Of a stretch of 64,000 nt of DNA, positions 25,332 to 33,331 are shown piece after piece; position 1 is the stretch's first letter, and every line of letters starts with the position of its first letter. Position numbers and translations under genes: made by a program. The DNA is from Nostoc sphaeroides (GTDB lineage: Bacteria; Cyanobacteriota; Cyanobacteriia; Cyanobacteriales; Nostocaceae). The notes beneath the pieces are model-generated. The model made no database searches and was not told the origin of the DNA. It worked only from the letters and a program-made list of their open reading frames with translations. The DNA lies in the NCBI RefSeq assembly GCF_003443655.1, contig NZ_CP031941.1:5082501-5146500 (forward strand), in the 5' to 3' direction.

Positions 25332-26207
25332 TCAAACTGCTAGATAACGCCGCAAAAAACTTTCTAATGTCTCCAACTGGAAGTTATAAATTGCTTCTAA
25401 ATTGGCAATTTCATCTTTTGTACAGAAAAATTCATTTGCTAGCAATGTGCGATAAGTTCCCAAAGTTTTTTGGATTTGAGGATTAATTAAACCCAATGCA
25501 CTTTGTAACCCATCAATGGCAAATAGTGGTGAGTTAATTATTACTGGCTGTTTATTGAAGATCCGGCCAAAAATCCGGGGAATATCTTCTCGTAATAAAA
25601 TGTCTGGCCCTCCCACTGGTAAAATCTGGTTACGAGCGCCTTCAACTGTCACAGAATCCACCACTATCTTTGCCAAATCATCGGTACTGACAATTGAGGT
25701 ACGGTTTTTGCGATCGCCAATTAACAAATACAATCCCGTTTGCCGAAATTGTTCTACTAGTGGCAGCAAGTTAGATGCTAATCCAGATGGGCGTAAAATA
25801 GTGTAATTTAAGCCACTAGCTGACAAATATCGTTCTACTGCTCGTTTGGCTTTAAATACAGGAGCATCTTCATATCCGCGATCGGCTCCTAGTACGGAAA
25901 TAAAGACAAAATGCTCAACGCCATTGGCTTTGGCTTGGTCAATGAGTTCAATATTGGCGCGGTAATCTAAAGATAGGGCATCGCTATCAGAACCGTGGGC
26001 GCTGATAACATACTTGACACCCCGACTAGCTTTCTGGATATCTCTGTCTTCTAGCAAATCACCGATAAAGATTTCTGCGCCCCGGTGTTCTAACTCGCTA
26101 TAGCGCGAAGTCAGGCGGACAAATGCCCTTACAGACTGTTCTCGTTGCCGTAGCAGTCGCACAACTCTGCGACCGATTCCTCCCGTTGCTCCAGTTATTA
26201 GAAACAT
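25332..26207 (-). CDS. NAD(P)-binding atypical short-chain dehydrogenase/reductase
   Basis: A 291-residue protein beginning with a Rossmann nucleotide-binding motif at its first residues (MFLITGATGGIGRRVV, GxxGxxG). Further SDR features are IFIGDLLEDRDI, YVISAHGS, and a FVFISVLGADRG strand followed by KAKRAVERYLSASGLNYTILRPSGL. The usual YxxxK is replaced by a KAKRAVE helix, as in NmrA/Ycf39-type proteins, which often lack dehydrogenase activity. The C-terminal 90 residues are helical and specific to this group. It may act as a redox sensor or assembly factor; the substrate is not known. Confidence 0.82.
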   Translation of the reverse strand: MFLITGATGGIGRRVVRLLRQREQSVRAFVRLTSRYSELEHRGAEIFIGDLLEDRDIQKASRGVKYVISAHGSDSDALSLDYRANIELIDQAKANGVEHFVFISVLGADRGYEDAPVFKAKRAVERYLSASGLNYTILRPSGLASNLLPLVEQFRQTGLYLLIGDRKNRTSIVSTDDLAKIVVDSVTVEGARNQILPVGGPDILLREDIPRIFGRIFNKQPVIINSPLFAIDGLQSALGLINPQIQKTLGTYRTLLANEFFCTKDEIANLEAIYNFQLETLESFLRRYLAV

Positions 26208-26238
26208 ATAAATACCTAAATTGAATAGTTACAGGGTT

Positions 26239-26359
26239 TATATAGCGGTTAGCTCGTTTGTATGCAATACACTTTGACCTCACTTCCATTCCTCTCTCTT
26301 TTTAGGAGAGAGGCTTTGAATCTTCCTTCCTGCTACTAGGGAAGGGGTTGGGGGTTAGG
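26239..26359. repeat. Repeat-rich gap left of the MITE
   Basis: It contains TATAGCGGTTAGCTCGTTTG at 26239, an end-like match to the element at 20024. This is followed by the CTCTCTCCTTTTTAGGAGAGAGGC hairpin repeat also seen near 6370. No gene is present. Confidence 0.5.
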
Positions 26360-26571
26360 CATTGGTGTCAACTTAACGTAAAAGCCAGTCTAGAACAAGC
26401 TTTTAGAGATTACCTCTTATCTCATTTATCTCGTTCCCAGTCTCAGACTGGGAATGCCCATCCTTGAGGCTCCGCCTCCCGAACTCGCGGCAGAGCCGCT
26501 TTTAATTTGCATTTCCAGCCAGAGGCTGGAAACGAGACTTTAAAGGAGTTTTAGCTTAAGTTGACACCAAT
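26360..26571. mobile_element. 212-bp MITE with 17-bp perfect terminal repeats and 9-10-bp target duplication
   Basis: The ends CATTGGTGTCAACTTAA (26360-26376) and TTAAGTTGACACCAATG (26556-26572) are perfect inverted repeats. GGGGGTTAGG occurs directly at 26350-26359 and 26572-26581; depending on where the last G is placed, the duplication is 9 or 10 bp. The interior has three hairpins (TTCCCAGTCTCAGACTGGGAA, GAGGCTCCGCCTC, TTTCCAGCCAGAGGCTGGAAA). No gene is present. A decayed copy lies at 7444-7627. Confidence 0.85.
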
Positions 26572-26680
26572 GGGGGTTAGGTCTTTATTAGCCAATAAGT
26601 CACACCTTATTTATCTTAATCTCAAAAAATTATCCCCCACATCTTTGTAAATGCAGGGGATAGGGTAAATGAGATTAGTT

Positions 26681-27058
26681 TTACTGGCTCAACAAGTTAA
26701 CAGCTTGTTCAAGCGACATCTTAGCCTTGTGCAAATTCAGCAGGTTCTCCTGGTCGTATCGGTCAGGATAGCTCATTTTCCTGCCCTCCAAAGTTATCCG
26801 AATTAGTGCTGCTTGCTCATCTGTGGGTGAATTCATCTCTTCTATAGCAGAACTGATTATCTGGATAGCGTTAAAGTTAGGGAATTTTAACCCTTTACCT
26901 TGCTTCATTTGTTGCAGCGCTAAAAGTGGAAATGCCATCAGAGTTACGATGTACGAGGTTTTGTATCCTGCATTCCCGGTTGGTTTAATGCCGTATCTAC
27001 GACACAAGTCGCGTAATTCTTTAATAGTCTTGATTTCAAGTTCGGAACGCGTGAACAT
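26681..27058 (-). CDS. Small protein with SAP-like N-terminal helix pair
   Basis: 125 residues from ATG 27058 (MFTRSELEIKTIKELRDLCRRYGIKPTGN). An extension of the frame to 27136 adds an unlikely leader. The first ~40 residues resemble a SAP-type DNA-binding motif (ELRDLCRRYGIKPTGNAGYKTSYIVTLM), with one helix, a Gly turn and a second helix. The C-terminal part (MNSPTDEQAALIRITLEGRKMSYPDRYDQENLLNLHKAKMSLEQAVNLL) is helical. I infer nucleic-acid contact but recognise no characterised family. It is divergent from a small RHH-like gene 129 bp away, and both lie in a repeat-rich accessory stretch. Confidence 0.6.
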   Translation of the reverse strand: MFTRSELEIKTIKELRDLCRRYGIKPTGNAGYKTSYIVTLMAFPLLALQQMKQGKGLKFPNFNAIQIISSAIEEMNSPTDEQAALIRITLEGRKMSYPDRYDQENLLNLHKAKMSLEQAVNLLSQ

Positions 27059-27187
27059 AAAATAGTAGTGTCCATTTTTGAAATTGGATATTGGTGGTTG
27101 TACTTCCGGCAAGTTGTAGCAACCACCAAAAAACAATTTAATCTGCTGCCTACCAGTGATTCAGCTTATATTTATATTTCTACATAA

Positions 27188-27376
27188 ATGCCTAACCCTA
27201 AAGGTCATTCAGAAAATTTAAAACCATTTAAATCAGAGAGGGAAGAACCTTTAAGTGAGCGTCTTAACTTACGTGTTACCAAAACTATGAAGGAAGAACT
27301 ATCTACCAAGGATGATCCTCCAGAATTTTGCCGTCGTGCAATCCAGGAAGCGTTAGATAAAGATAGAGAAAAGTAA
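27188..27376 (+). CDS. Small 62-residue protein, possibly ribbon-helix-helix
   Basis: It starts MPNPKGHSENLKPFKSERE. Residues about 22-58 have the strand-helix-helix pattern of small DNA-binding proteins (LSERLNLRVTKTMKEELSTKDDPPEFCRRAIQEALDKDR): a beta strand LNLRVT, then two charged helices. The protein is hydrophilic and soluble. No toxin gene follows, so an antitoxin role is not supported. It is divergent from the SAP-like gene and could regulate the shared intergenic region. The family is seen in cyanobacteria, but I cannot give it a name. Confidence 0.55.
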   Translation: MPNPKGHSENLKPFKSEREEPLSERLNLRVTKTMKEELSTKDDPPEFCRRAIQEALDKDREK

Positions 27377-27461
27377 TCTCAAAGGGATAGTTGTTACAAG
27401 TGGGTGAATTACTGGAATGAGTCAGTAATTAAGCATGTTGAAAAAGCAATATGCTTGATTG

Positions 27462-27690
27462 CTTGCGGAAAACACTGAAATTAGTAAGTAAAAGCTACTT
27501 TTACTTGCGGAAAACACCAAAATGAGAAAGCAAACTGGGGTTTGAGAAAGTAAAAGCTCCTTTTGCTTGCGGAAAACACCAAAATGAGAAAGCAAACTGG
27601 GGTTTGAGAAAGTAAAAGCTCCTTTTGCTTGCGGAAAACACTGAAATGAGAAAGCAAACTGGGGTTTGAGAAAGTAAAAGCTTATTTTGA
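27462..27690. repeat. 62-bp tandem repeat, three full copies plus one shortened copy
   Basis: Unit starts at 27504, 27566 and 27628 are spaced exactly 62 bp apart, each beginning CTTGCGGAAAACAC and containing AAGCAAACTGGGGTTTGAG. The first unit (27462) is only 42 bp and lacks about 20 bp that correspond to GAGAAAGCAAACTGGGGTTT. The period is not a multiple of three, so the open frame across it on the minus strand is not a gene. The copies differ only by a few bases, which suggests recent expansion. Confidence 0.85.
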
Positions 27691-27754
27691 GTAAGTCAAA
27701 TGCCATTTTGCTTATTAAATTCGACTTGATCAATTTTTTCGATGCATTAACTAG

Positions 27755-27852
27755 CTAATGGCAAAGACCCGATAAATCGCCGTCTCTACAATAATCAGTC
27801 CTTTGTAGAGACGGCGATTTATCGCGTCTCCTGCCTTAACCGAACCGTATTG
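27755..27852. repeat. Partial CAATAC-family element
   Basis: The core palindrome CCCGATAAATCGCCGTCTCTAC / GTAGAGACGGCGATTTATCGCGTC is present. The right end CCTTAACCGAACCGTATTG matches the family, but the left end is not recognisable. No duplication can be defined. Confidence 0.6.
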
Positions 27853-28269
27853 TGAGTGTTGATGTGATAACAAAATCCAGGTTGCAAATTTCGGGGTAAG
27901 CGAGTCATGAAGTCAGACAAATTCTTATTTAGTCCTCTTGAGAGGACTTTCGCTATTAGCCGTAGGTTTCTAACCTATGGCGGGTGATGGATTCAAATGT
28001 GAGATTGTGGATTAAGTCATTGCAAAATGTGACATTGCCCACACGTCCGCCTCAGAATAAATTCTGCGGCTCATAGCGAAAGTCATCTAAAGCTGACTGA
28101 AATTCTTGTTTTACCCGCATTTACCGCCAGAGGCTAGAAAGAAGCTTGAAAAAAGTTTTCCCAATTTAAAATCCCCCTACATCTTTGTAGATGCAGGGGG
28201 AGTATTAACAATTCAAAATTGTTTCAGATGGGTATTTAAACCCTTTGTGCAAGCAGCCCACCTCAAGAA
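27853..28269. repeat. Intergenic DNA with dispersed repeats
   Basis: No gene is supported. It contains hairpins of the 42835 repeat family (CCTCTTGAGAGG and GTCCGCCTCAGAATAAATTCTGCGGC, then GTCATCTAAAGCTGAC). A CCCCCTACATCTTTGTAGATGCAGGGGG hairpin lies near 28172-28201; a related sequence occurs at 26634-26660. Confidence 0.55.
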
Positions 28270-29172
28270 CTATTCAGCAGCTTTGTTATTAGCTCTATTA
28301 GCCCGCGCCTCAGCCGAAGCCATCACCTCATCCATATTCTCTAACACTTCGCCAGGGAAGTTTTCCAAAACTCTGGTAGAAAGAGCAACCCGCCCTTTAC
28401 CCTCATCCAAGTCAATAATTACAGCTTTAATTGACTGACCAACTTGAAATACCTTTTCTAATGAGTCGATGAATTTTTGGCTTACCTGCTTGATATGAAG
28501 CAAAGCCCCCATACCATTTAAATCCACAAACACACCAAAAGGTTTGATACCAGTAACTTTACCTTCCACCAGTTGACCTAGTTCTAATAAGCTGAAGTTG
28601 CTAGAACGAGTTGCTAAACGCTGGGAAAGGATGAGTTTGTTGGTGTTTTTATTGATTTCCAAAAAGCCCACAGTCAGATTTTGACCTTTGAGAGCTTCTA
28701 AATTATCACGCTCTGCCAGGTGCGATCGCGGAATAAACCCCCGCAAAGAAAGAATATCGACGGTGACACCACCTTTATTCACACCCATAACCCGAACTTG
28801 CACAGTCTGAGCATTCTCCTGCATTTCGGCCAATCGTTCCCAGATGTGCTGAATTTCCAACTGCTTTCGAGAAAGGGTGACTTGACCTTCTGCATCCTGA
28901 TCTCGGATAATTAAAAACTGCATATCCTCTTGCAATGGCAGCACCTCCGATAAATCGGTAACTGCTCTCAAAGAAGCCTCATCGCGCGGCAGAAAAGCTG
29001 ACGACTTGCCACCAATATCGACATAAGCTCCATCATGGTCAAGTTGGAACACTTTGCCATGTACAACCTGTCCCTTTTGAAACTGGTAGTCATGTTTTTC
29101 TAATGCTTTGGCAAAATCGTCCATTGTAAACGGCGAATTGGCTGTTTGAGAAAGTTTCGATTCGGAATTCAT
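28270..29172 (-). CDS. S1-domain RNA-binding protein, cyanobacterial ribosomal protein S1 type
   Basis: 300 residues with three S1 domains: about 30-105 (GQVVHGKVFQLDHDGAYVDIGGKSSAFLP), 115-185 (VQVRVMGVNKGGVTVDILSLRGFIPRSHL) and 200-275 (GQLVEGKVTGIKPFGVFVDLNGMGALLHIKQVS). An acidic/Ala tail follows. The three-domain form of about 300 residues is normal for cyanobacteria and chloroplasts, in contrast to the six-domain E. coli protein. Cyanobacteria usually carry two such genes, and this shorter one resembles the second type (Rps1B/Nbp1-like). It binds mRNA and helps 30S initiation, or acts as an RNA-binding factor. Confidence 0.88.
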   Translation of the reverse strand: MNSESKLSQTANSPFTMDDFAKALEKHDYQFQKGQVVHGKVFQLDHDGAYVDIGGKSSAFLPRDEASLRAVTDLSEVLPLQEDMQFLIIRDQDAEGQVTLSRKQLEIQHIWERLAEMQENAQTVQVRVMGVNKGGVTVDILSLRGFIPRSHLAERDNLEALKGQNLTVGFLEINKNTNKLILSQRLATRSSNFSLLELGQLVEGKVTGIKPFGVFVDLNGMGALLHIKQVSQKFIDSLEKVFQVGQSIKAVIIDLDEGKGRVALSTRVLENFPGEVLENMDEVMASAEARANRANNKAAE

Positions 29173-29223
29173 GACTTTTGAAGATTAATTGTTATTTGAT
29201 ATGGTGCAACTGGAGTTTAGATT

Positions 29224-29277
29224 GTCATTAGTCACTTGTCATTAGTCATTTGTCCTTTGCTAATGACTAATGACTAA
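29224..29277. repeat. GTCATTA / TAATGAC heptamer repeats
   Basis: Inverted runs of CATTAGT and TAATGAC units between two minus-strand genes. They can fold on themselves. Same class as the run at 25240. Confidence 0.75.
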
Positions 29278-30014
29278 TTCAGTTGACTAAAGAGTTGTTG
29301 GACTTGCTCCCAAGCATCAGCAGCAGCTTTAGGATTATAACTGGCACGACGGTCACAGAAAAATCCGTGATCAGCTCCATCGTAGCGAAACACACGATGA
29401 GGAATTTTATATTTTTCTAATTCTGCTTCAATCTCATCTACTTGTTTGGGTGGGATGCTAGCATCTTCTCTACCAAAGAAGGCATAGAGAGTGCCTGGAA
29501 TTTCTTTGGTACGGGTAACAGTGGGAGCTACACCTCCTGGTGTGCGAGTCGTAATTCCAGCACCGTAGAAGGAAGCCGTAGCTTTAATATCTGGTAAGGT
29601 AGCTGCAAGATATGCGACATGACCACCAAAGCAGAAGCCAATACAAGCAAAACTATCTTTTTTGACTTGAGGCAGATTTTTCAGGTAGTCAATTGCTAAT
29701 TGAATATCGCTTAATAACTCTGAGGCTTTAGTTTGGATCGCGTAACTTCTGCCCGTTTCAATATCTTCGGGTGTGTATCCGGTTTCAAAGCCAGGAGCAG
29801 TCCGTTGAAAAAGTGCAGGTGCGATCGCTACATATCCAAGTTTGGCAATCCGTTCTGTCACATCCCGAATGTGAACGTTAACACCAAAAATCTCCTGTAA
29901 TACCACCACTCCTGGGTAAGTTCCAGCTTCTTTTGGCTCTGCCAAATAAGCTGAAATTTGAATATTATCTTGCAAAAGATTAACCGTTGTGGTAATTATT
30001 GCTTGCTCTGTCAT
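29274..30014 (-). CDS. Dienelactone hydrolase family protein
   Basis: A 246-residue alpha/beta hydrolase. The nucleophile elbow is CIGFCFGG with Cys128, the cysteine typical of dienelactone hydrolases. The acid lies near FFGREDASIPP and the histidine in DGADHGFFCDRRASYNP. The N-terminal beta sheet begins VNLLQDNIQISAYLAEP and PGVVVLQEIFGVN, and no signal peptide is present, so it is cytoplasmic. In soil bacteria the family opens dienelactones in chloroaromatic degradation; in cyanobacteria the substrate is usually unknown. The start is the ATG at 30014. Confidence 0.9.
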   Translation of the reverse strand: MTEQAIITTTVNLLQDNIQISAYLAEPKEAGTYPGVVVLQEIFGVNVHIRDVTERIAKLGYVAIAPALFQRTAPGFETGYTPEDIETGRSYAIQTKASELLSDIQLAIDYLKNLPQVKKDSFACIGFCFGGHVAYLAATLPDIKATASFYGAGITTRTPGGVAPTVTRTKEIPGTLYAFFGREDASIPPKQVDEIEAELEKYKIPHRVFRYDGADHGFFCDRRASYNPKAAADAWEQVQQLFSQLN

Positions 30015-30241
30015 AATAATTTTTACCAGTGCTATATGATTAACCGTGTGTTTATTTGATATAACTATGCCAGTATGTCCAGGCTATTTCCATTTAAATT
30101 ATCAATTACCAATAGGAGCGCATTAGAAATTTGTACCAGAAAAACTTCATGTGTAAATAAAATATTTGACATGTAGCAGATACAGCTGGTCAGTAAAAGA
30201 GTGTTGAGTTAAAAGTGCTGAGTAGGAAAGCAACACTTAAA

Positions 30242-30275
30242 TACTCCCCACTCCCCACTCCCCACTCCCCACTCA
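30242..30275. repeat. CCCCACT heptamer repeats
   Basis: Four consecutive CCCCACT units and an end CAGTATTCAGG immediately before the ribosome site of the GntR gene. Confidence 0.8.
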
Positions 30276-30294
30276 GTATTCAGGAGGTTTGCTG

Positions 30295-31278
30295 ATGATT
30301 CAATTCCGTATTCAGCCAGACAGCGAAATTCCCGCATCAACCCAGCTGTTTAATCAAATCCGGTTTGCGATCGCTTCTCGGCAATATCCCCCTGCTTACA
30401 AATTGCCAAGCACAAGGGCATTAGCAATGCAAACTGGGTTACACCGTAATACCATAAGCAAAGTTTACCGTCAACTAGAAGAAGACGGATTTGTTGAAAG
30501 TATGGCTGGTTCAGGAATTTATGTTCGTCCCCAAGGTCATGAGGGCGGTAGCAGGCTGCAATCACCAATTCTCAAACAAAATCCTGATGCATATCAAGTT
30601 GTCCAAAAAGCACTCGATGATTTGCTCACTCAAGGATGTTCACTCAATCAAGCCAGAGAGCTATTTTTAGCAGAAATTGACTGGCGCTTGCGTTGTAGTG
30701 CGCGGGTACTGGTTGCAGTTCCATCTTATGATATGGGTGCTGGTGAGTTGATGGTCTATGAATTAGAGCGATCGCTAAAAATACCAGTCCAGTTGGTAGC
30801 AATGGAAGAATTAACTGCTGTGTTAGATAAAACTACCTCTGCGACAGTAGTTACCAGTCGGTATTTTATCAGTAATGTGGAAGCGATCGCAGCTCCTAAA
30901 GCTGCACGGGTAATTCCTCTCGATATCTACGACTACAGCAAAGAACTCAGCCTCTTGAAAACTCTACCAAAAGAAAACTGTGTAGGTATAGTTAGCCTCA
31001 GTTCCGGGATTGCACGAGCAGCAGAAGTCATCCTCCACGGTTTACGAGGAGATGAACTATTAGTGATGACTTCGCAACCAAAAGATGCTTATAAACTTCA
31101 GGCAATGGTTAAACGGGCTGAAGTAATCATAACCGATCAAGCCAGTTTTGCGGCAGTCCAAGCAGCCGTGCAAGCATGTGATGAAGATATTATTCGTCCA
31201 CCAAAGCTGATTAAGGTTGAAAATTATATAGGTACTAACTCAATTAACTTGCTAAAACGAGAACTGGGTTTGAGTTAA
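30295..31278 (+). CDS. GntR-family transcriptional regulator
   Basis: 327 residues from ATG 30295, which has an ideal AGGAGG 7 bp upstream; the upstream TTG is rejected. Residues about 5-75 form the winged helix-turn-helix of the GntR family (LFNQIRFAIASRQYPPAYKLPSTRALAMQTGLHRNTISKVYRQLEEDGFVESMAGSGIYV). The C-terminal ~230 residues form a separate alpha/beta effector domain. It is not the aminotransferase-like domain of MocR proteins, since no PLP motif is present. The target genes and ligand are unknown. It is divergent from the dienelactone hydrolase gene and could regulate it. Confidence 0.9.
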   Translation: MIQFRIQPDSEIPASTQLFNQIRFAIASRQYPPAYKLPSTRALAMQTGLHRNTISKVYRQLEEDGFVESMAGSGIYVRPQGHEGGSRLQSPILKQNPDAYQVVQKALDDLLTQGCSLNQARELFLAEIDWRLRCSARVLVAVPSYDMGAGELMVYELERSLKIPVQLVAMEELTAVLDKTTSATVVTSRYFISNVEAIAAPKAARVIPLDIYDYSKELSLLKTLPKENCVGIVSLSSGIARAAEVILHGLRGDELLVMTSQPKDAYKLQAMVKRAEVIITDQASFAAVQAAVQACDEDIIRPPKLIKVENYIGTNSINLLKRELGLS

Positions 31279-31399
31279 CCTAAAAATAGTAAATAAGTTT
31301 GTAGTAAGGACTTTAGTCCTTGTTTTTAGCACAAAGCGTGCTTAAAACGTACCAGGCATTGCTGTCAATTATCCAATAAAGGAACTACTAAGAGGCGAT

Positions 31400-31987
31400 A
31401 TGAGTATCCCACTTCTAGACCATCCCATAGAAGAAAAACTAGTGACCGTCGCAGATGTTTCTTGGGAGGAATTTAAAGGTATTGAAGCACAGTTAAAAGA
31501 CAACCGCAATGTCCGACTCTCCTATTTGTCAGGAATATTAGAAATTATGTCGCCCATTGGTGAAAAACATGAGTACGTGAAAAGAACTCTCGGCTACTTG
31601 CTAGAAGCTTACATGAGAGAGTTGGGAATCCGGTTCTACGGTCGTGGTGGTTTTACTCTAGAAGAACCTGGGTATGCTTCTGGTACACCCGATGAGTCTT
31701 ACAGCATTAATACAAAAGCAGAAGTTCCTGACATTGTTATTGAAGTTATTGTTACTAGTGGCACCATTAATCGAAAAGAGTTATACAAACCCAAGAAAGT
31801 CCCTGAAGTTTGGTTCTGGAAATCTGACCAGATAAAGATATTCCGTTTAAATGCGACTGGCGAGTATGAAGAAGTAAACCGTAGTGGTTTCTTCCCGAAT
31901 TTAGACCCAGCTTTGTTGCTGCAATATATCGGATATCCTGACCAGTACGACGCTATTGCCGAATTTGTGCAGGCTATCCGAAAATAA
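31400..31987 (+). CDS. Uma2 family (DUF820) putative endonuclease
   Basis: A 195-residue protein of the Uma2/DUF820 group, which has the PD-(D/E)xK nuclease fold and is greatly expanded in cyanobacteria. Visible blocks are the N-terminal VTVADVSWEEFKGIE, then LSGILEIMSPIGEKHE, and the core PDIVIEVIVTSGTINRKELYKPKKVPEVWFWK. The Asp, Glu and Lys of the core would bind metal. The biological role is not established and mobile functions are often suspected. It is cytoplasmic and monocistronic, with a GAGG-like ribosome site before the ATG. Confidence 0.88.
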   Translation: MSIPLLDHPIEEKLVTVADVSWEEFKGIEAQLKDNRNVRLSYLSGILEIMSPIGEKHEYVKRTLGYLLEAYMRELGIRFYGRGGFTLEEPGYASGTPDESYSINTKAEVPDIVIEVIVTSGTINRKELYKPKKVPEVWFWKSDQIKIFRLNATGEYEEVNRSGFFPNLDPALLLQYIGYPDQYDAIAEFVQAIRK

Positions 31988-32282
31988 CATTAGAATTCTT
32001 TTGTCTCACCGATAATCCTCAAACAAGCTTGGGTAAGAGTGCCATTTGTTTATCTGGAGAGAATTGTCCCTGGAGATAAATACTGTAACTAGAATTGCAC
32101 CTCGACCTTTTAAACCTGCAATGACATTTTTCGATATGACTAAAGAACAATTCTTTGCGACGGCAGTTGTTTCTCCCAAGGGGAGACGCTACGCGAACAA
32201 GTCGGGAAACCCGCCCAACGCACTGCCTCGCCTTTGTGTGAGGCTAATTCATACTTTTAATCAGCAACGCCGGAAAAATAAG
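31988..32282. other. Intergenic region with a decayed-looking segment
   Basis: The plus-strand frame 32046-32348 runs into the hydrolase gene on the opposite strand and contains the dispersed motif GGGGAGACGCTACGCGAAC, so it is not called as a gene. The stretch around 32060-32160 may be a gene remnant. Confidence 0.4.
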
Positions 32283-33203
32283 TTAACTCGCTTGCGGCTG
32301 TGCGGTGTTAATTCGCAAAAACTCTTGTACCCGTTGCAAGTAAGTTGACGCATCTTCCAACATCGGGAAATGCGCTGTGTTAGGAATCATCACAAATTCC
32401 ACTTTGTCACTCAATGCAGCTGCTTGACGCCCCATCTCGGCTGGAATAATCTTGTCATACTCCCCTGCTACGAGTAGAGTCGGTACTGTTAGCTTGGCAA
32501 ACTCTTGGGGCATCACTTCAGATTGAGCCTTACTGACTGAAGTAAAAATTGTTCCTAAAGCCGCATCGTAATCTGCTTCGAGAAAATCTTCCAAAAAAGC
32601 TTGCCGCTCAGAATGTGGTATGGAACTATGCAGAAATCTGGCCATAAACATTTGGTCAACAAATGGAATTTTGCTTAACCACTTGGGGCGGAATTTAACT
32701 ACATAGCCACCAAATTTATGAAAAGCACTAAAGGATTTTTCATCGTACTCAAAAACGCCGCTACAGGTTAAAATTCCTCGTTCCACTCGTTGGGGGTAGC
32801 GGTTAAAAAATAAAGTAGCAACAGACGCACCCATCGAGTGAGCATTGATATAAACACGCTGAAGATGCAACCCATCTAACAAAGCTGCCAAATCATCAGC
32901 GTATTCCTCTAATTCATAAGTTAATTCTCTAATTGCCTCTGATTCTTCCTGGAGAGACTCAGATTCGGCAACAGCTTCACTTGCTTCGGCTATGGTTGGC
33001 TTTCCACCAGAACGGCCAAATCCCCGCATATCGTAGAGTAAACAATCAAATTGCTCAGATAAAGCATTCGCGGTATTTTGCCAATACCTAGCCGAACCAG
33101 CCCAGCCGTGCATGAAAATCATCACTGGTTTTACCAAAGAACCAGATGGTTTTTTCACCCATTCGTAGTAATGCTCAACGCCACGAACTTTAATATAAGG
33201 CAT
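32283..33203 (-). CDS. Alpha/beta fold hydrolase
   Basis: 306 residues with the standard alpha/beta hydrolase layout: oxyanion strand FMHGWAGSARYWQ, a strand LLYDMRGFGRSGGKP, nucleophile elbow INAHSMGASVA with the catalytic Ser, the acid in LLVAGEYDKIIPAE and the His in IPNTAHFPMLEDAS. A Glu-rich insertion (EASEAVAESESLQEESEAIREL) sits after the second strand and probably forms part of the lid. No signal peptide is seen. The substrate cannot be named. The upstream region is made of heptamer repeats. Confidence 0.88.
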   Translation of the reverse strand: MPYIKVRGVEHYYEWVKKPSGSLVKPVMIFMHGWAGSARYWQNTANALSEQFDCLLYDMRGFGRSGGKPTIAEASEAVAESESLQEESEAIRELTYELEEYADDLAALLDGLHLQRVYINAHSMGASVATLFFNRYPQRVERGILTCSGVFEYDEKSFSAFHKFGGYVVKFRPKWLSKIPFVDQMFMARFLHSSIPHSERQAFLEDFLEADYDAALGTIFTSVSKAQSEVMPQEFAKLTVPTLLVAGEYDKIIPAEMGRQAAALSDKVEFVMIPNTAHFPMLEDASTYLQRVQEFLRINTAQPQAS

Positions 33204-33331
33204 TAGTCATTAATCCTTTGTCAGTTGTCATTAGTCATTTTTCATTGGTACATAGTTATTATTCCTTAGTTTTTGCCTAATGACTAATGACCAATACTTC
33301 GACTACGCTCAGTACAATTGACTAATGACTA
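33200..33331. repeat. GTCATTA / TAATGAC heptamer repeats
   Basis: Runs of GTCATTA and TAATGAC units separated by CTTCGACTACGCTCAGTAC, between the hydrolase start and the clpX stop. Confidence 0.7.

Noticed and set aside
27504-27690. CRISPR-like array
   Set aside because: The 62-bp units are nearly identical throughout, so there are no variable spacers, and no cas gene is nearby.
27422-27733. Minus-strand 103-codon frame
   Set aside because: It is composed of 62-bp repeats whose period is not a multiple of three, and it has no family-like sequence.
32046-32348. Plus-strand 100-codon frame
   Set aside because: It overlaps the 3' end of the alpha/beta hydrolase gene antisense and contains a dispersed repeat motif.
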